A stretch of 64,000 nucleotides of DNA from JALOLV01 sp046295175. Its GTDB lineage: Bacteria; Bacteroidota; Bacteroidia; Cytophagales; Spirosomataceae. The DNA lies in the NCBI GenBank assembly GCA_046295175.1, contig JBKBNY010000001.1:1054001-1118000 (forward strand), written 5' to 3'. Position 1 is the first letter of the stretch; the number at the start of each line of letters is the position of its first letter. Both the position numbers and the translations under genes were made by a program. The notes beneath the pieces are model-generated. The model saw only the letters and a list, made by a program, of their open reading frames with translations. It did not search any database and was not told where the DNA came from. This document shows, piece by piece, positions 35,566-42,620 of the stretch.

Positions 35566-38500
35566 TTGAAAACTACCGAAAAATCATCGAGCAATTCACT
35601 GATTCAACGGAGTCAGCATCCTTTTTTTAGCAAAAGAGGAGATGATAGCTTTTTTGCTCCAAACGGAAGCCCTGTTCAAGCAAAGATTGAAATCGGACAA
35701 CCCAATGACCCCTACGAGCAAGAAGCCGATGCCATGGCCGAGCAGGTAGTTCAGAAAAAAGAGGTTGAGCCAAATCAGAAAGATAAACAAAAACTACAAA
35801 CCAAACCGATTTCCGAGAGTGTCTCGCCGATTGTTCAGAAAAAACGCAACGAAGAAGAAGAAAGTGGAGTTTCGCAAGGCTTTGAGAAACAACTGAATAG
35901 CACAAAAGGAGGCGGCTCACCGATGCCTGAGTCGGTAAAATCAGAGATGGAGTCTGGTTTTGGCCACGATTTTAGCAGCGTTCGTCTTCATACCGACTCC
36001 AATGCCGTACAAATGAGCAAAAACCTCAATGCACAGGCTTTTGCCCACGGAAACGATGTATATTTCAACGAAAATAAATATAATCCGCACACAACAGATG
36101 GCAAAAAGCTACTCGCTCATGAGCTTACGCATACGGTTCAACAAGGCAAAGGTGTCAAGAAGAAAATGATACAAAAGGCGGGAGCAGCCTCTGAGTCTTT
36201 TACAAGTAAAAAAGGTTATGGTAAAATTGAGCGTAACTCAAATAGTTTTTATATTGAGGTTACAAAAATGAAAGTTCCAAACTTCAAGAAAGGGTTTATG
36301 AAAAAAATCCCTTTTACTTTACCTAAAACCGAAAGAGAAAATTTACAAATTCAAGACTGGGAAAATGAATTTACAGATTCTAAGAGTATTGCACAACACG
36401 TTTCTGACAAATTAAAAACAGCCCCCAAGCCTATCATTAAAGGCTCTACATTATATGGCTTAAAAGTTACTCACACTAGTGGCGACCGAACAAATTATCT
36501 TATTGGTTCGGCTGAAGAAATCGCAACACGAATGCTAAGACCCAACTGGGATATTAATGGGCGTATTCGTGCATTTCATGTTGACCACAAGCAAGAATAT
36601 CAACTTGAAGGCGAAGACCGAGACCCTAAAAACCTTTGGTTGTTAGATGGCACCGTCAATATAAATTCTGGAGAAGCCATAAAAAATGAAAAATATGCTC
36701 GAATCCAAGAATTAATGGACGAGGCTCATAAAGATGGTGGAATGTGGAAGACGGGTGTTCCTCAAGCAAAAAGCATTAAAAATAGTAGTAGATATGAAAT
36801 AAAGTTTTTAGGCGTTGATGGTGGGCTACCTGTAAAAGGAGGAAATCCCGATAACAATAAAGCACTAAGGTATCATGCCAACGAGATTAGGCAAGGTAAA
36901 CCCTTAGATGGTTTGACCCCACTTACTACATCAGAAATTAAAGCTTTGGGTCTTGATGACGACACCCAAGTTACGATTTTTTCAAATGCTAACGGAGGGC
37001 GAGCCCACAAGATTAAACTCAAAGAAAAAACCTCTGGTGCAAGAGACATAAATTTAGCTATTGGAGTAAATGTAAGAGCAAAAAAAGTCATTTTACAAAG
37101 AGGAAATAGCGGCGAAATCTTAGATGGGAGTAAAATTGAAGGTGAAGTATTTGGCGAAAACACAAGCGGAAAAAGGCGTTTTATTAGAGGTTTCACCTTT
37201 ACATTTCCTATAAAACCTTTTAAGGGTATTCCTAATGCAGGGTATATTGATAGTTCGCAATTAGCGGCTCAATTTAAAGATGAACTAAAATTTATCGGAA
37301 TGAGTCCGATAAGATTAAAAGAGGCATCAATAGATGACGATGACGGGTTTTCGGCAAGAGGAGCAATCCTGCCCAGCGTACCATTATTAAAAGATGCCAA
37401 CATAGATATTGTCATACAAGGAGACGATGTTTACTTTGAAAAAGTCTTTACATCCGAACAATTAAATGTCCCTAAACCTTTTAAGATTAATGAAACATCT
37501 ATTTTTGTAAGAGCAGGAACAAATGGATTCCAAGTTGGCGGTATTGTTGATTTTGAAATCGAAAAAGTGGGAAAAGGGTCAATCGAAGCTAAAATTGGGA
37601 GTGATAGAGAGTTTGGAATAAAAGGTGAGTTTGAGTTTGACCCTAAGTTATTCTCAAAAGCCAAAGTAGCTGTAAGTTATGAAAATAAGAAATTCAAAGC
37701 ATCTGGAGAAATAGAGATAGGCAAAGGCAAGGTTACTGGCATAAAAAAAGCTACTGCAACCGTAAATTACGCCGAAGGCGTTCTAACAGCCGATGGCAAT
37801 GCCGAACTCGATGTCAAGGGCCTTGACAAAGGCTCAATGAACCTCCGATATGATGGCAAAGAACTTACCATTGGCGGCAGTTTTCAACTCAGTAAAGACA
37901 TTCCACGAATCAAAAGTGGCTCTGTTTCAGCGTCGGTAACGGCAAAAGAAGGTGGCGAATACAGCATTTCGGCATCGGGTACAGCCCAGCCCGATATACC
38001 GGGAATAAACTCAAGCATCGGCATCACATACAACGATGGTGCATTGACGATTGAGGGTTCGGTCGATTACGAAAAAGGTATTGCCAAAGGTAGCGTGAAA
38101 ATGGGTGCTACCAATCGTGCAGTTGGAGCCGATGGCGTGCCAGCTGGTAAACCAGGCGACAAGTGGACTATCTACGGCGAAGGCTCGCTAAATCTTAAAC
38201 TCACCCCCTGGCTACAGGCTACGGCAGGCGTAAAATTCTCACCTGCAGGCGAGCTTTCGGTTTCGGGTAAAATCGGGTTACCCAGTGCCGTTAATGTATT
38301 TGAGCGAAAAGAAATCAACAAAAACCTTTTCCATTTCCCTACTCTCGAAATCCCTCTTCTGGCCATACCAGTCGGCCCAAGAAGTATTGGTTTGGTAGCG
38401 ACAATTGGAGGAGGAATTGATTTGAACGCAGGTTTTGGACCGGGCAAACTCGAAGAATTATTTGCCGAGGTCAACTACACAGTCGGGCAAGAAGATAGCC

Positions 38501-38976
38501 TCTCACTACATGGTCGAGGTAAGTTTGTTGTACCCGCCGACGCCACAGTCAGGATTTTTGGGAGAGCTGGTATTGGTCTTAGCATCGGTATTGCAAGGGT
38601 GTCAGGAGCCATCGAATTGGGTGCCGCCGTAGGTATTAAAGGGGCTGCAGAAGCCGAAGTAGATGTAAACTGGGACCCCAAAAACGGGGTTTCGCTCGAA
38701 GCAACTGGTAGAATATACGTTGAGCCAGTCTTGAAATTTGATGTAAATTTAGTTCTCGAAGCCGTACTCGACCTATACTTTTATGAATTACGAAAAGAGT
38801 GGAAGAAGAATCTTGCTCAAAAGGAATTTGGCTCTGGTATGCGATTCGGACTTGAGTTTCCGGTCAAATATAAAGAAGGAGAACCGTTTAATATCTCGAC
38901 CGATGACATTAAAGTCATCAAACCCGACCTCGATATAAGTGCCGTTGTCAATAGATTCAAAGATGAATTATTCTGA
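35566..38976 (+). CDS. DUF4157 (eCIS core domain) cargo/toxin candidate with HNH-like patch and beta-repeat C terminus
   Basis: A 1136-residue protein starting at TTG 35566, since upstream frame closes at 35548 and the N terminus GQPNDPYEQEADAMAEQVV (residues 44-62) is typical for the family. The DUF4157 domain spans about 110-196, with SVRLHTDSNAVQMS, AFAHGNDVYFNE and the metallopeptidase-like HELTH (185-189). Q-K-K motifs recur at 63, 91 and 203. Residues 335-370 contain HVDHKQEYQLEGEDRDPKNL followed by WLLDGTVNINSG, resembling an HNH nuclease core (H338, D340, H341, N356). Residues about 660-1090 are glycine-rich alternating beta strands, like a membrane-active or surface barrel/solenoid. 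In eCIS, DUF4157 marks proteins loaded as cargo. Toxic activity is inference. Confidence 0.75.
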   Translation: MKTTEKSSSNSLIQRSQHPFFSKRGDDSFFAPNGSPVQAKIEIGQPNDPYEQEADAMAEQVVQKKEVEPNQKDKQKLQTKPISESVSPIVQKKRNEEEESGVSQGFEKQLNSTKGGGSPMPESVKSEMESGFGHDFSSVRLHTDSNAVQMSKNLNAQAFAHGNDVYFNENKYNPHTTDGKKLLAHELTHTVQQGKGVKKKMIQKAGAASESFTSKKGYGKIERNSNSFYIEVTKMKVPNFKKGFMKKIPFTLPKTERENLQIQDWENEFTDSKSIAQHVSDKLKTAPKPIIKGSTLYGLKVTHTSGDRTNYLIGSAEEIATRMLRPNWDINGRIRAFHVDHKQEYQLEGEDRDPKNLWLLDGTVNINSGEAIKNEKYARIQELMDEAHKDGGMWKTGVPQAKSIKNSSRYEIKFLGVDGGLPVKGGNPDNNKALRYHANEIRQGKPLDGLTPLTTSEIKALGLDDDTQVTIFSNANGGRAHKIKLKEKTSGARDINLAIGVNVRAKKVILQRGNSGEILDGSKIEGEVFGENTSGKRRFIRGFTFTFPIKPFKGIPNAGYIDSSQLAAQFKDELKFIGMSPIRLKEASIDDDDGFSARGAILPSVPLLKDANIDIVIQGDDVYFEKVFTSEQLNVPKPFKINETSIFVRAGTNGFQVGGIVDFEIEKVGKGSIEAKIGSDREFGIKGEFEFDPKLFSKAKVAVSYENKKFKASGEIEIGKGKVTGIKKATATVNYAEGVLTADGNAELDVKGLDKGSMNLRYDGKELTIGGSFQLSKDIPRIKSGSVSASVTAKEGGEYSISASGTAQPDIPGINSSIGITYNDGALTIEGSVDYEKGIAKGSVKMGATNRAVGADGVPAGKPGDKWTIYGEGSLNLKLTPWLQATAGVKFSPAGELSVSGKIGLPSAVNVFERKEINKNLFHFPTLEIPLLAIPVGPRSIGLVATIGGGIDLNAGFGPGKLEELFAEVNYTVGQEDSLSLHGRGKFVVPADATVRIFGRAGIGLSIGIARVSGAIELGAAVGIKGAAEAEVDVNWDPKNGVSLEATGRIYVEPVLKFDVNLVLEAVLDLYFYELRKEWKKNLAQKEFGSGMRFGLEFPVKYKEGEPFNISTDDIKVIKPDLDISAVVNRFKDELF

Positions 38977-39979
38977 AAAAGATATGCAAAAAGAAGAAAT
39001 CAATATCGACCAAAGCCTTAACAATGAAGGAGTTATGCTATTTCTAAATGGGCAAATTGATGCCGCCATCCAGAAATATCATCAAGCAATAGATGCCGAA
39101 CCCAATAATGCTTCGGCTCATAATAATCTCGGATTTGCTTTATCACAAAAAGGAGATACCGAACAAGCGGCTTTGCACTACCAAAAATCGCTCGAAATTG
39201 ACCCAAAAAATGATAACACATTGCTTAATTTGGGCAATTTGCTGGTTATACAGGGAGATTACAATCAAGCCAAAATATACTACGAAGAAGCACTCGAACT
39301 AAGCACCGAAAATGCCAATCTCTGGGAGAGTTATGCCAAACTTATGGCGGTCCTCAATAACCCATCTACAGCTGTAAAAGCATGGCAAGAAGCTATAAGA
39401 ATACATCCCGAAAATCTGATGTATCACTTGGAGTTAGGGTTGGCACTTATTGCTACAGGAGAATACCCACAAGCTATCTATCACTTACAAGAAGTCCTTT
39501 ATCATGACCCCGAAAACGTACGGGCCAACCTGAGCTTAGGCATTATCCACCTGATTCAACAAAACTACGGTTTATCTCAGCAGTTTTTAAAAAAGACTTT
39601 GGGTATCGAACCCGAAAACTCAACGGCTCGCTATCATCTGGCTATGAATTATTTGGCAACAAACCAACACGCCCAAGCTATCAAAGAATTAGAACGAATC
39701 TTACTTATATACCCAAGCGACCTTACCACTATGGCCGATTTGGCGGTTGTCTATCTGGCAACCGACCAAGTCGAAAAAGCCAAATCTTTGATAGCTATTT
39801 GCCTGCAATCAAACCCTGAACACCAAAAGGCGGCTTATTATGATGCTGTAATTAATCACCTCGAAAAGAGATTTGATGATTCGTACAAAAAACTACAGCA
39901 ACTTGCTCTACAAGAATCGACTTACGGCCAAAAAGCCAAACAATATTTACAAACTTATTTTTCAACTTTCAATCAATAA
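38963..39979 (+). CDS. TPR-repeat protein in the eCIS cargo module
   Basis: About 338 residues almost entirely of tetratricopeptide repeats: DAAIQKYHQAIDAEPNNASA, NNLGFALSQKGDTEQAALHY and so on, seven to eight 34-residue units ending around residue 315. TPR scaffolds bind partner peptides, so an adaptor or chaperone for cargo or assembly is plausible. ATG 38963 overlaps the end of the cargo gene by 14 bases; ATG 38984, seven bases past that stop, is an equally good start. No signal peptide is seen, so it is cytoplasmic. It separates the two DUF4157 genes. Confidence 0.85.
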   Translation: MNYSEKDMQKEEINIDQSLNNEGVMLFLNGQIDAAIQKYHQAIDAEPNNASAHNNLGFALSQKGDTEQAALHYQKSLEIDPKNDNTLLNLGNLLVIQGDYNQAKIYYEEALELSTENANLWESYAKLMAVLNNPSTAVKAWQEAIRIHPENLMYHLELGLALIATGEYPQAIYHLQEVLYHDPENVRANLSLGIIHLIQQNYGLSQQFLKKTLGIEPENSTARYHLAMNYLATNQHAQAIKELERILLIYPSDLTTMADLAVVYLATDQVEKAKSLIAICLQSNPEHQKAAYYDAVINHLEKRFDDSYKKLQQLALQESTYGQKAKQYLQTYFSTFNQ

Positions 39980-39984
39980 TTACC

Positions 39985-40677
39985 ATGAGAGTTTATACCC
40001 GACGTTCGCAAAATCTCAATAAAGACCAAAAGCCATTTATCGAGCCATCAAATAAATCTGTCGATAACAGCCATTCGTTTTTTGGTAAATCGGTTCAACG
40101 CAAAGAAGCCGAAGGAGGAGTAAAAAAGGACGATGAGAAAAAAGACCAATTACAGCAACAAAATAAGAAATTAGAAGAAGATAAAGCTCAGAAAAAAGAG
40201 GCCAAAGACACCAAAGAAGAAGAGCAAAAAGTACAGAAAAAAGAAAATAAAAAAGAAGACGAAAAGCAGGTACAGAAAAAAGGCGATACAAAAGAAGTTG
40301 AAAAAGAAGATAAAGTATCGAAGAAGGCTATCAGAATGAAAGAAAATGACAAGGGAAAAATCCAAAAAAAAGCCGATAGCGAACCATCAGAAGCCTCAAA
40401 AAACGTGGAAGAAAAACTCAAAAATAGCAAAGGTAAAGGGTTTGAACTACCAAACGACATTAGAAAAGACCTCGAAAACAAGATGAAAGCCGATTTTAAA
40501 AAAGTCAGAATCCATACTGATAATGAGGCGGTCGAAATGACAAAAGAGTTAGGGGCATTGGCTTTTACACACGGCAACGATATTTATTTCGGTGAGGGTA
40601 CATACAACCCAAACTCTGATGAAGGCAAAAAATTATTGGTTCATGAACTAACCCATGTGATTCAGCAAAGCAAATAG
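39985..40677 (+). CDS. Minimal DUF4157 (eCIS core domain) protein with Lys/Glu-rich N terminus
   Basis: A 230-residue protein. Residues 38-135 are low-complexity Lys/Glu/Gln sequence with repeated (V/I/A)Q(K/R)K units (about residues 38, 69, 84, 96 and 127). Residues 140-230 are a complete DUF4157 domain (KVRIHTDNEAVEMT, AFTHGNDIYFGEGTYNP and HELTHVIQQ at 220-228), and the protein ends three residues later. Unlike the long paralogue it has no additional effector domain and no PxDPYEQEAD-type N terminus. It could be a loading or assembly factor, an immunity-like competitor, or a vestigial cargo. It has ATG 39985, five bases after the TPR stop. Confidence 0.8.
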   Translation: MRVYTRRSQNLNKDQKPFIEPSNKSVDNSHSFFGKSVQRKEAEGGVKKDDEKKDQLQQQNKKLEEDKAQKKEAKDTKEEEQKVQKKENKKEDEKQVQKKGDTKEVEKEDKVSKKAIRMKENDKGKIQKKADSEPSEASKNVEEKLKNSKGKGFELPNDIRKDLENKMKADFKKVRIHTDNEAVEMTKELGALAFTHGNDIYFGEGTYNPNSDEGKKLLVHELTHVIQQSK

Positions 40678-40679
40678 CA

Positions 40680-41186
40680 ATGGAATTTAGCACTCGTTTC
40701 ATCAACATCATCAAGCCTGTAGATGGCAAACTATTCAAGGGGGTAAATTTGGGAGACTCTATCCAAAAAGCCATCGAAAGCGATGGCCACAAATTTTACG
40801 AAAGTACTGATGTAGTTACTTTTATTAGGTATTATTTCAAGATTGACTCTACGAAAGAATCGGAATATAAAGTGGTTTATTATTATGATAACAATCGGAT
40901 GATTGAGGTAATTAGCCTTGTCATCGAATTTGAAGTTGGACTAAGCCACAGCATTACTATCGAAGAATACGATAGTTTGATGAGTGAATTCGATGATTAC
41001 TTAAAAGCTAACTACGGTGAGCCGAATACCGAAACCAAAAATATCAAAGGCAATGGTAAAGAAATACACAATACGTGGATTATTAATACCGAGCAGCCTA
41101 TACAGGTATCACAGATTTTTTACAGCAAACCAGAAGAAAGTATCAAAAAAGCTATGAAACTGGAGTTTCAATATTACTACGAATAA
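40680..41186 (+). CDS. Hypothetical protein in the eCIS cargo module
   Basis: A 168-residue soluble protein of mixed alpha/beta character (FINIIKPVDGKLFKGVNLGD, SIQKAIESDG; ESEYKVVYYYDNNRMIEV; YDSLMSEFDDYLKANYG). It has no signal peptide or membrane segment and I do not recognise a family. It begins 2 bp after the minimal DUF4157 gene and ends 2 bp before the AAA+ ATPase gene, so it is tightly coupled to both. Compact size and acidic character would suit an immunity protein or cargo chaperone, but nothing in the sequence proves it. Confidence 0.7.
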   Translation: MEFSTRFINIIKPVDGKLFKGVNLGDSIQKAIESDGHKFYESTDVVTFIRYYFKIDSTKESEYKVVYYYDNNRMIEVISLVIEFEVGLSHSITIEEYDSLMSEFDDYLKANYGEPNTETKNIKGNGKEIHNTWIINTEQPIQVSQIFYSKPEESIKKAMKLEFQYYYE

Positions 41187-41188
41187 CC

Positions 41189-42520
41189 ATGAGTCAAAGA
41201 CAAATAAATACGATATTGTTTTCCATCGAAACCATTGAAATGGTTTTAGAAAACCGTCTCAAAAACTATCTTGGCGAAGAATCTACATTTTTCTACGATA
41301 AAGCAAGTCTCGAAGCCCTCAAAGCTTCTCCGAGAATCAGTCATATTTTTAAAAATCAAACACCCAAAGACGAAGAACTCATCATTGTCTTGATGGCACT
41401 GATACCACACGTTTTACCCAATTTTTTCAATTCTATTATAAGTAAGTACTTTTCAGATGGTGGCGATTTCCCTGAGTTCGGAGGCGTCAAAGGAATCAAT
41501 CACCGAGGAATCATCCCCACGGCCGAAACCGCTCTTTTTGTTTTGGCTGGTAATGATTTAGAAAAGCGATTTTCGATTCAAAATTTACTTACCGAAGACT
41601 CATTTTTGGTCCAAAACGGAATTCTACAAGTAGAGCCGCTCAAAGAAGGTGAACCTCGTATGAGTGGTAGATTGATACTCGACGACGAAGCAGTAGAGTA
41701 CCTAATCCTCAATAAAATCTCAAAACCTCGATTTTCGACCGATTTCGGAGCCGAATACATCACTACTGAGCAAGAATGGGACGATTTAGTGTTGAGTCAA
41801 ATCACTAAAAAACAAATTCAAGACATTGAAATTTGGCTTAAACACAACCATACACTCATGAATGATTGGGGAATGAGCAAAAAAATCAAACCGGGCTACC
41901 GTGCATTATTTCATGGCCCACCGGGTACTGGCAAAACCCTCACTGCTACATTAATCGGTAAATATGCTTACAAAGATGTATTCCGAATTGATTTATCGAA
42001 AATAATCTCAAAATACATTGGCGAGACCGAAAAAAACCTCTCAAAAATCTTTGATAAAGCCCAGAACAAAAACTGGATTTTATTTTTTGACGAAGCCGAT
42101 GCCGTATTTGGCAAACGTACCAATGTGCGAGATGCTCACGATAAATATGCGAATCAGGAAGTGTCTTTTTTGCTGCAACGGATTGAGACCTACCCCGGCG
42201 TCGTGATTTTAGCCAGTAATCTTAAAAGCAACATGGACGAAGCATTTCTGAGACGTTTTCATTCGATTATCTACTTTCCAAAACCAAATGCCGACGAACG
42301 CCTAATACTTTGGCAGAAGGCGTTTCCGAAACAAATCAAGATTGAAGCAGATTTAAAAACTTTTGCTCAAAAATTTGAATTAACCGGTTCGGGTATCATT
42401 AACATTGTTCAGCGGGTATGTTTAGATGCCATCCATCAAGGGCGTAATTCAATTACCGATGATATGCTAATACAGTCTATCCGAAAAGAATATGAGAAAG
42501 AAGGAGTCATAATAAATTGA
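41189..42520 (+). CDS. eCIS AAA+ ATPase (Afp15/Pvc15-like)
   Basis: A 443-residue AAA+ ATPase. The N-terminal 190 residues are the eCIS-specific part. Walker A is HGPPGTGKTLTATLIG (about 241-256), Walker B WILFFDEADAVFGKRT (about 296-311), sensor 1 VVILASNLKSN, and the arginine-finger region EAFLRRFHSIIYFP. The C-terminal helical lid contains FELTGSGIINIVQRVCL. Afp15/Pvc15 is needed for assembly or cargo loading of the particles and sits at the end of the operon, as here. The end at 42520 marks the end of the eCIS locus; no clear terminator follows. Confidence 0.95.
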   Translation: MSQRQINTILFSIETIEMVLENRLKNYLGEESTFFYDKASLEALKASPRISHIFKNQTPKDEELIIVLMALIPHVLPNFFNSIISKYFSDGGDFPEFGGVKGINHRGIIPTAETALFVLAGNDLEKRFSIQNLLTEDSFLVQNGILQVEPLKEGEPRMSGRLILDDEAVEYLILNKISKPRFSTDFGAEYITTEQEWDDLVLSQITKKQIQDIEIWLKHNHTLMNDWGMSKKIKPGYRALFHGPPGTGKTLTATLIGKYAYKDVFRIDLSKIISKYIGETEKNLSKIFDKAQNKNWILFFDEADAVFGKRTNVRDAHDKYANQEVSFLLQRIETYPGVVILASNLKSNMDEAFLRRFHSIIYFPKPNADERLILWQKAFPKQIKIEADLKTFAQKFELTGSGIINIVQRVCLDAIHQGRNSITDDMLIQSIRKEYEKEGVIIN

Positions 42521-42620
42521 TGTATTTTTTTACAAAATCCACCGCCGAAAATAAATGAAAGTTTTTCTTGAAATAGTACCAGAATTTTGCAATAGTGAAA
42601 AATAACCTAATTCTGATACT

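Noticed and set aside
35566..36170. HELTH motif as proof of protease activity
   Set aside because: DUF4157 is only called metallopeptidase-like; no further zinc ligand can be placed with confidence.
40037..40577. Minus-strand ORFs over the Lys/Glu-rich region
   Set aside because: Open only because AAR/GAR codons read as Phe/Ser/Leu on the other strand; spurious.
14593..42520. Interpretation as a prophage
   Set aside because: No capsid, portal, terminase, integrase or lysis genes; baseplate genes are of eCIS type.
14593..42520. Interpretation as a type VI secretion system
   Set aside because: No TssJLM membrane complex, no split TssB/TssC sheath, no ClpV; instead Afp12, CIS_TMP and Pvc15-type ATPase.
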